Source of the DNA: Epiperipatus broadwayi | Taxonomy: Eukaryota; Onychophora; Udeonychophora; Euonychophora; Peripatidae | NCBI GenBank assembly: GCA_028023455.1 | Contig: JAQFVV010000111.1 | Coordinates: forward strand, 2,051,909 to 2,115,908 | Reading direction: 5' to 3' | Length of the DNA stretch: 64,000 nucleotides | In this document: positions 11,239 through 24,144 of the stretch, one piece after another | How the letters are laid out: every line of letters begins with the position of its first letter | Position numbering within the stretch: the stretch's first letter is position 1 | Program-made: the position numbers and the translations under genes | The notes under the pieces: generated by a model | What the model was told of the DNA's origin: nothing | Databases searched by the model: none | Seen by the model: the letters and a program-made list of their open reading frames with translations, nothing else

Positions 11239-11454
11239 TTGATACAGGTATATAATAAGTCTGTATTTCAGTTAAAGACATTTATAATAAAACCAGTTTT
11301 TAAATCTGGTAATAAAAATAGCCTTGACAACTATAGTTATATTTATATCTCCTATAGTTATAGTCATAAAATTATCAAAAAATTTAATATTTTAATTAAT
11401 AAATTTAGATACTTTATATCAATGTTTTATAAAATCAATAATATTCACTTTTAA
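11239..11454 (+). pseudogene. Reverse-transcriptase fragment of a third LINE type
   Basis: A 71-codon open stretch. It contains IIKPVFKSGNKNSLDNYSY followed by SHKIIKKFN, which matches the motif ITPVFKSGDKN--NYRPIS---SKIIEK of non-LTR reverse transcriptases (Jockey/CR1-like wording). The RPI of NYRPIS has decayed to S-Y-I. The frame stops at 11454 and continues into AT-rich sequence to about 12350 without recognisable motifs. Directly follows the SINE at 10994-11235. Function is lost. Confidence 0.6.
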
Positions 11455-11459
11455 GTATT

Positions 11460-13820
11460 CTTACTATTATATGAATCTTTTTTTTTTTTGAATTTTGATT
11501 AAGATATAAAATAATCAATTATTGCCAATTATTATTGGGGAAAAAATAGTTGATTTAATAAATAAAAAAATTATATATACTTAAAAGAGAATTGGTTATA
11601 AAAATATTTTATTTTTTGATGAACTTCTTAAATATATAATTATAGAAAAAAAAATTTTTGATAATATTTTCAAAATATTTTTATATAAGAATTTTATGTA
11701 ATTAAAAAAAAAAAAAAAATCTATTGTCTGGTAAATGACTTTGATTTATGAAAAAGAAGAGCTGCTTTTTATCAGAACCTTATATTTGTTTAAAGTAAAA
11801 TTAAATATATTTTATATCTATTAATGATTTTAAAATAATTTTAATAATATTTATTGGCAACAATACTTAAAAATTCTTAATACTCTTTTAAAAATAGAAA
11901 TTGAAAATGATAAAAATGAAGTCAATTGCAAATAGTCATATAAGCACTAATAATAATAAACTGACAAGGCTAAGCAAGAGGGTATTATGGCAAAGCATTA
12001 AAAAATCTTATTCCTCCGCTGCCACTTCCAGATTCACATATAAGCCCACTAAATTAGTTACCAGAATTTAAAATGACTGCGTGATTTATAATAAAAAACT
12101 GATATAAAAAACAAAAACGAGTGGTTTGTTTTCCTCAAATAAATCACAAATTATTAAATTCAGAAATAAACTTTTTCACTTAATTCCAGAAACATTTAAT
12201 GGCGAAAACTAGTCAAAAGATGAATTGCATTTAACAATGTGTTTAAGCATTGATTGAGTGATGTTTATTAATTATTAAATTCTCATGACTTGACTATTGT
12301 GATCAAGTCAACATAAGCAAAACATATAGTGAGCTAAAAATTTCATAGCATGAATAATCTTATGGCAATCAAGTTGAAGTTTCTATAAAAGAGTTGGGTA
12401 TTAAAATAATGTTAATAATTTTTTGATCATTTACAACTCAGATTTCAAAAGAAATATATGATTATTTAAAAACTAATAATATTTGATTTTTAGAATAAAT
12501 AACAAAAACGTCACAAATTAAGTCATAAATTATAATCAATTTAGAGAAATAAAACTAAATATTTTCTGACAAATTTTCTTCGTTAAAGATAAAGATGCTG
12601 TATTAAAGTTATTGCCTCAACAGAAAGTGTTTTGCAAAATTAAAGCAAGAGAAATGTTCTTTGGTTAAATAAAGTTTACAATAAATTACTTGATCTAAAC
12701 ACATCAGGTAATTATAGACTTGATTGAAATCTATTACAAAAAAGTATCTGCTATTGGACTCAAGCTACAGTAGAATTCATAGTTTTAAAAAAAAAAAATC
12801 TCTGCTATGCAAAATAAAATATCAACTCGTCAAATAATAGACACTGTTTCTGATACATACATTTTTCTATCCCTTCTTTGTGCTTTTTTCCTCATTCTTT
12901 TTCTATTTGTTTAATCTGACTTTCTTGGGCAATAAGGTTGCTTCAGGACCTTGTCATCATGAGCATCTAATATAATTGATCATCTCTCTGTATAAATTGA
13001 GGCAACAGGTGTATGTATATTGTAATAACATTTCCATCCTTTATTTACACCTATAGTATACTAGCTAAGTCCTCAGCAATGAGAAAACAGTGATGGGTGC
13101 AGACTTAGTAAATCAGGAGTCCTTAGTTGTAATCTTATATAAGATTATACAAATAAAAATGAATTTAATGAGAATAGAATTTCTACTTGTCTAATGATTT
13201 TATGTTTGAAAAACTCCATTTAAGAATTTCCTATTCTCCACACATATGAAAAGAATTTAAAAAAATGGTCTACCTTTCAGAAACTTAATAAATCATATTA
13301 TTACATGGACTATTCATTAAAATGACAAAAATAGTTGTACCATCAGTAGCAATAATAGTAACAAATGAGAAAATAGTAGTGGTAATAAAAATAGGTGAAC
13401 TTTGTTTAAATAAGACTTGAACTTGGAATAGTACTTATAACTAAGGAGGGGTAAAATTTCAAGATTGAAATTAATATAGCTACTATTAGAGAATCTTCTC
13501 TCTGAAAAAGAAAGGTTACAGATAGTGCTCTGAGATTTTTTTTTTTTTAAAAAAAGTAGAATACTCAGTAAAAGAAGGTTGCATAATATCGGATTTGACA
13601 TTAGATCAAATTTGATATAATTGGTCTGCACATAAGTATCAATGGTCATTTTATCAATATTTATACTCCAACATTAAATTCAAAGTTTAGAAAAAGAAAG
13701 CTTTAATTTTTGTAGGATAGTATAATTATATCAATACCAATAAAAAACTTTTTTTTTTTTCTAAAACAAATGTATGAGATTATAGAAATAGTTATCAGAA
13801 ATAATGATATTATCTCTATA
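11460..13820. other. Intron, AT-rich, nothing recognised
   Basis: Apart from possible downstream decay of the reverse-transcriptase fragment at 11239, no motif, RNA gene or repeat structure was identified. Confidence 0.5.
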
Positions 13821-13824
13821 AAGT

Positions 13825-15740
13825 TGAATGCTCTGGTTCACAACATATGCACTGATTACTGCAAATACTATGTTTAGGTAAAAAATCTCTATAAAAATGC
13901 TGGATACACCCATAACCATAACAATGACAACATATGAAATAAATCATTGTAATGAATCAGAATGTAAGGAAAGTCAAAATTGCATAAGCATTCATGGATG
14001 CAGGTTGTTTATGAGATCATAAATTAGTATGCTCCAAAGTTAAAATGATAATGGCATTACAAATAACTTATATTCCAAACATATTGGTAGAAAATTTAAT
14101 TTCATTTTTAGAAATAATTGCTACCAATGCCAAATTTCAAATGCTGCTTAACACTAAATTCACTCAATTTGGAGATCCAAGCTTATGTTACTGAGGCATC
14201 AAATACTCTTAAGAAGTATATTGTGAATTTGAGTAAGTCTGTTCTAGTTACAAAAAAAAAAAAGAACTTTGATTCTCTGCAATGAATGTATTACTTGAGG
14301 CTTGACAGAATAATAAAATAATAAGTTTCATAAATAAAATAAGGATTTAAAGATAGAAGCTCAATGACTGACAAGAATATTTAAGATGGGCAAAACTACA
14401 ATGGAAATAGTTATTTTTTGAAAGAGGTTTTTTTTTTTTTGATATATTAAATGTAAAATAAAGACATGACAAACATCATAATCCTATTACATCAACAGAT
14501 GCCACTTCTTTTTTTATTATAATGATATCATGAATAGAGATAAAAAAATGTTTTGATCATATTATCAATATTGACACAAAAATACAGATGAATGCATCTA
14601 ATTAAACACCAAACCATTTAAATTTGGACACAACTACTCACATTGACTTCAAAATGATTCTTTGCAGTTATAAAAAAGGAAAGACTTCAGTTTTGATGAG
14701 ATCCAAGAAAAATTCTATAATATATATTGGCATTATATAACCTCCAATATTACTGAAACATTTGTGAAGCTGCATTAACCGAGCTTAAGGATGATTCTAA
14801 TTATAAGGGGGGGGGGGATTATGATGGAATATCATTTTTATTCATTATAGCTAAAGTTTTTTCAACAATTTTAACTGTGCCTGAGAAAATCAAAAAGTCC
14901 TATAAATATAATTTTTCATTGGCAGATAAATGCAAAAAGAATTATATATAAAAAGTGTGATTTATATATTGTTTTCAACAATTTATTTAGTCGATTAATC
15001 CAAAAAATTAAGGACAATATTTGAAAATAATTGCTTTACTTACATAATAAATTTGCTACATGATAGTATTACTACTAGTAAAAAATTCAAGGCTTTTAAA
15101 ATAAAAACTAGTGATAAACATGGATATGTGCTAGTGTTTTTTTTTCCATTCTTTATTATAGAGTTTTTGAAATGAAAACAAGAAACATATTAATGGCTTC
15201 AAAATCTACAACATATTATTGATTGTGCTATTTTTTTTTCAATTCAAAAAATAATATACTTCTAAGATATTTAATGTAAACATATAATGACTTTGATATA
15301 GAAAGTAAGGTTTAAAAAAACTCAGGTGTCTTTTTAGACAGTTCGTTGTTAAATAGCTTGTGAATGTGAATCAGTTTAAATATCTCAGTAGCCTTTTTAA
15401 GTAGAAAGAGTGATGATGCACATCCAATAATGTGCTGTTGCATTTAGCAAGTAAAAATATATTTTATCACATTTCAATTCAATTATTTGCATAGAGGATA
15501 TTATTTTGAAAAAAAAAAAAAAATACTGTATAAAAATGAAACATGGATAAAATACAAAGAGGATTAGACAATTCCCATATAAGAATATATAATATTATGA
15601 AAATATGATGGGAAGATTATAAAATCAATAATACATTCAACAATATACTACTCAAATAATGGTGAATCTATTATCATAAAGAAACATTTCTAATTGTTTG
15701 GCATATAAAGCAAATTAAAAAATAATCACACTTCTGAAAG
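13825..15740 (+). mobile_element. Decayed AP-endonuclease LINE, second family (copy A)
   Basis: No long open frame, but ordered coding remnants are visible on the plus strand. Around 14015-14042 the end of an endonuclease reads DHKLVCSKVKM, the usual (S/T)DHRLVCSK-type motif. About 14820-14880 reads GISFLFIIAKVFSTILT in broken frame, close to the GI-LLSIAGKILARIL block of reverse transcriptase. At 15366-15392 VNQFKYLSS matches the V-FKYLGS motif. Near 15528-15550 LYKNETWI matches the LYGSETW motif. The order and spacing of about 1.7 kb fit one LINE. Wording of the motifs differs from the RTE family here; CR1/L2-like is my best guess. Ends not located. Confidence 0.7.
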
Positions 15741-16018
15741 TATTATAAACTTGAATATAGTTTTTTGTTAGAAGCAGATTCTATTTATATTTTAAAGTTT
15801 AATTCAAATAACAATCTAAACTTTCATTGACAGAATATAAAATAGAATACAAAAGAGAACTGTAATAATGCAAGGACTTAAACATTTCAGATAAAAAAAA
15901 AAATTTGTTACAGAAGTTAAAGTTAATATTATAAGATATTATATAAACAGAATAAAAAAATACCAGGATGTTAAATGGATATTTAAGAAAAAAAAAATGC
16001 TGCAGAAATTAAGAGTTT

Positions 16019-16029
16019 TATAAGTTATT
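16019..16029. repeat. Target-site duplication of RTE copy 2 (low-coordinate side)
   Basis: TATAAGTTATT, identical to 19201-19211. Confidence 0.9.
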
Positions 16030-19000
16030 CATCATCATCAACCATTATCAATCCACTGCAGGATGAAGATCTCTCCAAGTTCAATCCATCTTTTCCTATC
16101 TTTAGCTTCTCTTCTCCACATCACCCCTGCACACTTTCTTATTTCATCCATCCATCTCACATGTGGTCTTTTTCTGGGTCTTCTACAATTTCTTGGAATC
16201 CAGTTTAAAATTACAATTGTCCATCTGTTATCATCTCTTCTAACAATATGTCCAACCCAACTCCACTTCAGTCTTTTAATTCTTTCAATGAGGTCAGTAA
16301 CACCTGTTTGTTCAACTTACCCATACATTGCGTTTTTGATCCCTTCTTGTTACTCCCAACATGCATCTCTCCATACTTCTTTGAGTGGTCTGAAGTCTCT
16401 GTATTGCTCTTCTATTAAGTGTCCAAATCTCAGATCCATAAGTAAGAACTGGCAAAACACATTTATTAAAAACCTTCCTTTTCAAACACATAGGCATATT
16501 TCCTTTTAGTATCAAGTTATTTCTACCAAAGGCACCCCAACCAAGTTTAATTATATGATTAATTTCATCCATTATATTTCCATCTGTATTAATAATCTGA
16601 CCAAGATATTTGTAAATGTTAACTTCTTCTAACTCATCATAATCAATCTTTATTTTCATATTTTGAGAAAATCTATTAAACATTACTTTAGTCTTTTTAA
16701 CATTTATCTTTAGACCTACTTTCATCTGATAACTCCTGCAATATTTCCTGTAGCTCTAAAGCATTATTTGCAAAAACAACTACATCATCTGCAAAATCTA
16801 AATGACTTAAATAATCTCCATTTACTTTCACTCCTTTAGCCTCCCTTTTTAATCCACAAAATACTTCTTGCAGCACTGCTGTAAAAAGTTTTGGAGATAT
16901 GGAGTCACCCTGCCTTACACTCTTTTCAATGTTGATTTTCCTACTATCATTATGTAATCTAATTGTTGCTGTTGCATTTTTATAAATATTCTTCAAAATA
17001 TGACAATATCCTGGATCTACACCTTGATGATCCAATGCTTTATTCACTGAAGAAATGTTTATAGAATCAAATGCCTTTTTATAGTCTACAAATCCTAAGC
17101 ATAATGGCAACTCATATTCATTTGACCTTTCTATAATTTCTCTCAATACCTGGATATGATCTATTGTACTAAAACCACTTTTAAATCCAGCTTGTTCTCT
17201 TGGTTGGTGGAAATCCAGTGTTTTCTGTAGACGAGTTGTAATTATCTTAGTAAAAATTTTGTATAAAACTGTTAAAAGACCGATAGGTCTGTAATTTCTA
17301 ATATCTTCTTTATCACCTTTTTTAAATATTAATATTAATACTGCATTATTCCAATCATCTGGTACATCTTTATCATTTAGACATTTGGTATATAACTTTG
17401 CTAAAAAAATTTCTATTTCTTCACCTGCTTCTTTTAATATATCAATTACAATTCCATCATTACCGGAGTCTTCCCTTTCTTCATGAATTTAATTGCATGT
17501 CTCACTTCCTCATTCAAAATTCTGGGCAATTCGGAAGATATAATATGTATAGGAGGCACTCTACACATTTTATGATGCCATCTCTCTTTTTAGTAATAAT
17601 GCCATCTTTTTTTCTTATTGCAGATATAAATTTCCTACCAATACCAAAATGTTGTTTTATACTCTTTAGACCTTTATTCTCTTCTACAGCTTTCCTTGCT
17701 AGTTCACAATTATACTTTCTTATATCATTTTCAACTCTTTTCCGCACCATTTTACAAAATTCGAGATATTCAATCTTTTTTAATGCATCATTGTTGTATA
17801 TTCTCATATTCCTTCTTTTCTTGATAAATTCTCTAGTCTCAGTAGAAATTATACTGGTCAATTGCTGCTTTTTTCTACCAGCTATCTTTATTGCAGTTTT
17901 TAAAAGTGTATTGCTTATTTTCCTATCAATGTCATTCAAATCTGAATCATGTTCAAAATCTACTAATACTTGAAACCGATTTGTAAGTTCTAATTTAAAT
18001 TCATTAGAATGTTTCTGAAGATTAGGAATATCAACTGTAAATATTGTTCTTCTTAATAATTTTTGTCTCTCTAGTTTTGCATTAACATGTATCTTACATC
18101 TTACTAATCGGTGATCACTTCCTGTGTTAAATTTATTAAGAACATTACAATCTTGAAATATGTATTTTCGTAGTCAAAATACAATCCAATTCTGATGTAC
18201 CTTCATTTGGATGCTTCCATGTCCATTTCCTTTTAACATTTTTCTCAAAAAAAGAATTCATAATATAAAGTTTTTCTTTTTCTGCAAACTCCACAAGTCT
18301 ATGTCCTCTCTCATTTCTATTACCATAACCAAAACTACCTACAGCATTTTCATCTTTCATTTGTTTACCAATTCTAACACTAAAGTCTCCCATAACAATT
18401 TAAAATGTTGTTTACTCTGATCAAAAGCCTTTTGTACATCCATATAAAAATCTTTTATAACTTCATCACTATGAGAACTTGTTGGGGCATAAACCTGAAT
18501 TATCTGCATTTGGTTCTGCTAATAAGTTGTAAAACTAATCTTGCCACTCTGTCTGATACCCCATCAATCTCCACAATGTTATTTTTCCATTTTTTATTTA
18601 TAATGAATCCTACTCCACTTGTATTTCCAATATTTGTGCCTTTATAATAGAGTATATATCCACTTTTTAAATCAATTGTTTCTTCACCTTTTCTTCTAAC
18701 TTCATAAAGTCCAATAATGTCCCATTTAATATAAGACAGTTCTTCTTCTAACTCTTGCAATCTTCCTTCACTTGAAAGTGATCTGCAGTTGTAAGTACCT
18801 AAATAAAAAGTCGTCATCCAATGGCAGCCTGAGTCCGCAATCAGGGGATTCTTAGCACCTTCCACCTTCAGCCACCAACCGCAGTCTTGGTTGGTGACTT
18901 TACAGCCTCCTGCGAATAAGGCCCATGATTTATTTTTGTCTGTCATGATTGTATATATTGAAAAAATATTCTTAAACTCGGAGGTAAAAAGCCAATAAAC

Positions 19001-19200
19001 TCACCAATGCTGGCCAATGCGTGTTGGTGAGCAGCCCATCCATGTTCGTATACTATATGAATAATCACATAGTAATAATAGCTGCAACAACAAGAACGTA
19101 TGAAGTGGACATTAGGAATTTGCCCTGCTCGGTTCTTTTAAGGCCTCCAATAGGAATCAAAGGTCTCCTTTCAGTTAATAGCAAACTTCTTTTTGCAGCC
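16030..19200 (-). mobile_element. RTE-clade non-LTR retrotransposon, near full length (copy 2)
   Basis: Second long copy of the same family, 3171 bp. It is bracketed by a perfect 11-bp target-site duplication TATAAGTTATT (16019-16029 and 19201-19211). It ends in a (CAT)3 microsatellite overlapping the stop, as in copy 1. It is somewhat shorter, partly because a 5' UTR block of about 70 nt present in copy 1 (about 8165-8255) is missing here. High overall similarity to copy 1 suggests the two inserted from closely related sources. In sense with the host intron. Confidence 0.92.
16063..18946 (-). pseudogene. RTE endonuclease-reverse transcriptase ORF, heavily interrupted (copy 2)
   Basis: Begins MTDKNKSW at 18946, and the endonuclease start runs open to about 18500. 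The next open piece (18393-18145) has MGDFSVRIG in place of copy 1 GDFNARIG, so the conserved catalytic Asn is changed. A linker piece runs 17939-17514. The reverse-transcriptase core (17146-16697) contains LGFVDYKKAFDSI, VRQGDSISPKLFTA and LDFADDVVVFANN. The C-terminal piece (16725-16312) has NTDGNIMDEI and LTYGSEIWTL. Several frameshifts separate these pieces, more than in copy 1. It is useful as an outgroup: it keeps AGA codons where copy 1 has TGA stops. Confidence 0.9.
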
Positions 19201-19211
19201 TATAAGTTATT
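19201..19211. repeat. Target-site duplication of RTE copy 2 (high-coordinate side)
   Basis: TATAAGTTATT, identical to 16019-16029, directly after the element 5' end (cagcc on the plus strand). Confidence 0.9.
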
Positions 19212-20060
19212 AGATAAACAGAAATAGTTTATCTGCACATATATACAATTCATATATTGGTTTGTACTTTTATTATAATCATCTTTGTCATTATTCTTTG
19301 CGTTTCTATTTTTTGTTTGTTTGTTTGTTTTATTTATGAATGGTTGTTGTTGATGATCATAAAAAAAGTAAACAAGACCCTCCTCCTTATAACTCCCACT
19401 AAATATTCAAAAATAAATTGAATTCACAAACTTTGGTAAAATTATTTTGAAGCCTGGGATGAACTGAAAAGAAATAGAATATTTATTATTAGGAAGTAAA
19501 ATTCAAGAAAACCTTAGTGAAAAAATTCCTTATTAAAAAAATGTTCCTCTTCTCTCAAACTATTATATTTTATTCAGTTAACAACCAGGCAATTGTGCTT
19601 TCTAAGATTCACAAAGTTTCTAAATGTTTATGTACTAGTTCCCTAATACCTGCAATATGTTTCCAAGCATAATCATGAATATCAAATTTCATGGATAATA
19701 GCAAACTGTACTATAATAAGCCCTTTTAACACACACACAAGTGATACATATATGTATACAGATACCATACCTGCATTATGAGCAAAAATAAATAAATAAA
19801 TATAGTTATCTCCCTCCCATCTCTATCTCTATAATTTAGTTATTATTATTTTAAATTGTAGATAACAAATTACAAATATGAAAATAGAAGATAAGAAGAA
19901 TTGCTATAATTTCAAAAGTTTAATTTTAAATCTGTCTAAATGTAATTGCAATGATTTGGTGATTAAGCATTATGGTACTTAATAAAATTGTGTTTGTTAA
20001 ATGGATATCTTTTCATTAATAATTTACCAACTCATTCAATAATCCATATGTATTTCAGAT

Positions 20061-20290
20061 AATTATATCACCTAAAAGGTGAAACAGCTTTTAAATAGTT
20101 CAAATACAAGGGCAAAAATCTCTTGAGCTATTCCTCATAGAGAATAGAGAAGAAGATACTCATCTAATTTTCCAATTGTGGAATAGCGGAATAGCAAATG
20201 TTAGCCTGGTTTTTATTCTTATTTTACTCTCTAATTGGAGCTAGCTAGATATTCGTTTACTGATCAATAATAAATGATTAATTATATTAA
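20061..20290 (+). repeat. Possible dispersed repeat, partner at 26340-26550
   Basis: Shares 'ttttattcttattttac' and a following 'agctagatattcgtttac' type block, plus 'aaacagcttttaaat' at its start, with 26340-26550 at perhaps 65% identity in the same order. No promoter boxes or ORF recognised. Confidence 0.4.
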
Positions 20291-21364
20291 CTATGATCCG
20301 ATTTGGGAAAAAAAATCCCAAGCCAGTTGAAATTTTTTTCAAATTAACCATGTCTGGATTCAAAAACAGATTATCTACATGACAGATATGCTAACAGTGT
20401 ACTACAAAACCCATATATAACAAACTCAAATACATTAACTATCTTGACTGCAGAAATTCTATAATATTTATTCATGGTAACTAATTGTAGTCTAAACACT
20501 CTCTCACTAAGTTACTTATTTAAAGATTTGGCTATTATTTAATTTTTTAATAAACTACCTAATTATCATGTATCTATATAGAATTATTAAGATAACATTG
20601 ATTTTGAACGCAAACGACTAAAGTAAATAAAATTTGAAGCATTCACTCTTTATATATATATATATTAATAACAGCACTTGAAAAATAATTAGACCTACAT
20701 GACAAACTTTGTAATAAAATTTACATTAAACATTCAATTCTCAATGAAGTACTGCGATGGCAATACTTGAGTTTTAAAATGTTAATTGCAAATCCACATA
20801 AAAATTTTAACTTTCATTTTTAATGGCGAAGTTTTTTTTCTTTTTACATTTTCTGGATTTTCATTTAAATATTCAATTTCTTTTCATACATATTTAAAAC
20901 AAGTACATTTTCACATGGAAAAAAAAATTATAATAGCTCCTTTTAAAAAAAAAAAAGAAATAAAGAAATTGAAAAAAAAATAACAAGGATACATATTTCT
21001 TTAGAAATGTAAAATTATTGCCATACGCACATATAACTCAAGCATACTCATACACTTAAATAAACACTTTATAAATGAAAGTTGCTTCAAATAATGAATC
21101 AATTATTGTGGAATTTGGCAATGGTGAACAGAAATTTATTGAAAATATTTACTAAAGACTGCAATCCCAGGATTATGAGATCCTAAATCCTGTCAAAATA
21201 TCTGCTCTAAAACTTGCAAACGGGATCTTGCCAATTCCAGAATTACGAAAATGATATTTTCTAGTGAAACAATCACAAGGTAACAATAGATTCCAAACAG
21301 ATATATATTTCATTGTTTATAATTATTTATATTTTTGTTGTGGACAATCATCTCTCATATCTTA

Positions 21365-21440
21365 TTCTCTTTAGTACAATAGCAAAGTGGTAAACTTCAT
21401 GCTAAAAAACCAGGACTAATCTATTTATTATTTCTAATGA
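21365..21440 (+). repeat. tRNA-like fragment, probably SINE relic
   Basis: TAGCAAAGTGGTAA (21380 onward) fits the tRNA box A consensus well. A box B at the expected distance is only weakly suggested (GGACTAATC). It cannot fold as a functional tRNA as far as I can see. Confidence 0.35.
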
Positions 21441-23112
21441 TTGAATTTGAAATAAATAAAAATGTTGGAATCTTACTTTCTAAATAATTAATTGCAAATC
21501 AAACATATATATAATACTTCCAAATCTCTTTGTATCGTGTACTCATTGTGACCTGCATAAGACATCCAATTTAAAACCTATAAGGTAAATCAATTTTTAT
21601 ATATGTTTATTCATTACCACTATTACGATCTTGCATTAAAGAAGATACATATTAAATACTGTACTAAAAAACAGAACCTATCAAATAAAATATAAAGTAT
21701 TCATTCCTATTTTAAAGATTTTTTTTTTTAAAAAAAGTGTATAATGTATACAAAACTTATCTCAGATCCTAGTAGTATTCTTATGATGATATAAAAATAG
21801 CTTGGAAAACTACAAGAATGTTAGACTCATGAGAGATAAAATCAGTTAAGCTAAATGATACTAATGAATGATTATGGAAACAATATTGAATGGAAGATTA
21901 AATCTTCTCTAAAAAATATAATATACCATATCAAAAATGAAACTTGAAGGAGAAAATCATCAGTTATATTTATAATATGATGAATTTATTAAAAATATTC
22001 ACATCCATCATATTATGTTTAGGCATAATGAATTGAAGCCATAATATTTTCAGTATTAACTCGTGATCCTCAAAAATCAATCAATCATTGTGATATTCCT
22101 CATATTTTCAGTGCCTAAATTTAGCACTTTAAATATAATATCTGTGCTATCTTGTTAAGTAGCTCAGTGAGATAAATTATCAATTAACTTGTTAAGATAC
22201 TCTATCATAAAGAATTCTCACATATTTAACAAGATATTGAAATGATTTCCCTTTTTAGAAGTACTCTAGAATTGCATTTTTAAAAATGCTTTACTATACA
22301 GAAAAGTGTAACTGCACTAGTTTCAATTTTGAATCCTAAATTTCCACTGATGAAGACAAAAACCAGAAAACAGTTAGGGAATGTAGATGTTTTAGCACTA
22401 TCAGATGGCTCTGAAATAGAGTAAAGAGAATTGCTCTTAGAAGTATATAAGAGGAAGTCTTGATGTTTTGTTGGTCTATATCTATCACATACCCATACCT
22501 GCAATATATATATAAACCATCTTTTGCACATTTACAGATATACCTCCACAAACACTCAATCTCATACATAATTGCATTCACACACATACAAAATTCAAAG
22601 TATAGAAAAAGCATTACGAGTGCTGAAATATAATCATAATATTATTTGATTTTTCTTTGGTCAATCTGCTGGAGTTTGAGTAATGGTCAGCTATAAATAA
22701 TTCTAGTACAAAAAACAATTTCAGCAGGAGATCAATAACATTACTGATTTCTTATACTGAAGTTATTACTGTAATAAGAAAAACTTTTATTAATGTGAAG
22801 AAAAGATTCTTTATTTACGTTCTAGTTTAATATATTAAATAAAGAAAGATTCAAACTTTTACTCTGAGATAATTGTTATATTATTTTTACTATTGTTGTT
22901 ACTTTTGGTGTCTTTATTAAAATTTATAATTAAACTAATAAATCAATTTTTAAATAATAATAATGTACACTATTATTGATTTTATCAAACTTACCTTCCA
23001 GCATTAATCCTTCATACAGTGTTTAAATAATGCAGACTCCATACATATAAATCCTATTAATAGTCAAAATAACAGTCATAGATCACATGATCCTATTCTC
23101 TTAAGCTTGTAA

Positions 23113-23469
23113 GTTATAAACAGAGGGATTGCCAATTCCTCAACAAGCTTTGTGTTAAATGCTTAGCCAGAGAAAGCATTTAAAATATCTCTATCAGGAA
23201 CCCCTCCCCAAACCCCTGACCATGTAGGTGTCTGAAAATTTCAGATTTTCCACTCAATAGATAACTTTTAGTTAAATGCTGGCTTTGGGTTGGTATTTTT
23301 AGATCTAGTGTCTGAACCTACTCTGATACCTCTCTGAGGAGTGCCAAAGCACAAAACCATGGTCAGGTGTTTGGGGAGGGGTTCCTGACAGAGATATTTT
23401 AAATACTTTCTCTGGCTAAGCATTTAACACAAAGCTTGTTGAAGAATTGGCAATCCTCATTGTTTATAA
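23113..23469. mobile_element. Foldback/MITE-like element with about 112-bp inverted repeats
   Basis: The left arm (23113-23224) and right arm (23358-23469) are near-perfect reverse complements, for example 'aacccctccccaaacccctgaccatg' against 'catggtcaggtgtttggggagggg' (partial quotes). The unpaired centre is 133 bp. A 14-bp direct repeat TATAAATCCTATTA occurs at 23046-23059 and 23465-23478. It could be a duplicated target, but the left copy lies 50 bp outside the arm. No coding capacity, so a non-autonomous element is inferred. Confidence 0.75.
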
Positions 23470-23984
23470 ATCCTATTAGTACAACTTAAGAATTTTTTTT
23501 TAATTCACTATTTATAAATAGTGGCTACTGAAACAAATAAAAGTTCTTGGATTGTATGTAATATTTACTTCATGACAAATACGTAGCACAAATGAAGTTT
23601 CACAACATTGATATTAAATTTAAATTAATTTAATCAACTAATATCTAAAGATATAGATGATAACTTGAAACTGTTTTGGTTTAGTTTGTATTTTCAATAG
23701 AGGCTGTGATAAAAATAATCCGGAATCTGAAAGTAACTTTCTTCTTTATACTGATTCTTCATTGGACAAGTTTACACCATCTTGCAATGTTAGTAAATTA
23801 CTTCTGACAAAAAGCGAATTTCTTGATAAGTTTACTGAACATTGGTTGTCTGGTGTTATCAAACAATACATATATATATTGTAAAGGAAAACTATATTCC
23901 ATTCTAATAATAAATACAATAAAAGATAAAGAAAAATGAAAAAAAACTGTTCTGAATACTTTATAGATAAAATATGTCCTTTTC

Positions 23985-24144
23985 ATAAGCCAAGATTTAT
24001 AAATGATAATATAAAATAACAGACTGCTTATCATGCTAGACAACTAATATCATAAGTGGAAATGATAAGCCAAGATTTATAAATGATAATATAAAATAAT
24101 ATACTGCTCATCACCCTAGACAACTAATATCATAAGTGGAAATG
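23985..24144. repeat. Tandem duplication, 2 x 80 bp
   Basis: Units 23985-24064 and 24065-24144 share 'ataagccaagatttataaat' through 'aagtggaaatg', with about five differences. Recent local duplication. Confidence 0.93.

Larger units (their letters stand above)
19212..23045. other. Intron, AT-rich, mostly featureless
   Basis: Contains (TTTG)n near 19316, ACACAC at 19730, an (AAAT)n run near 19787 and the weak repeats listed separately. The small frames at 20786, 22280 and 22336 lack any family signature. Confidence 0.55.

Noticed and set aside
16063-16509. 148-codon plus-strand open frame
   Set aside because: Antisense of RTE copy 2; same pattern as at 5240.
17398-17973. 191-codon plus-strand open frame with many hydrophobic residues
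   Set aside because: Antisense of the RTE copy 2 linker and reverse-transcriptase start; hydrophobicity comes from the T-rich strand.
22347-22380. CTGATGAAGAC as a hammerhead core
   Set aside because: No matching GAA box or pairing arms nearby.
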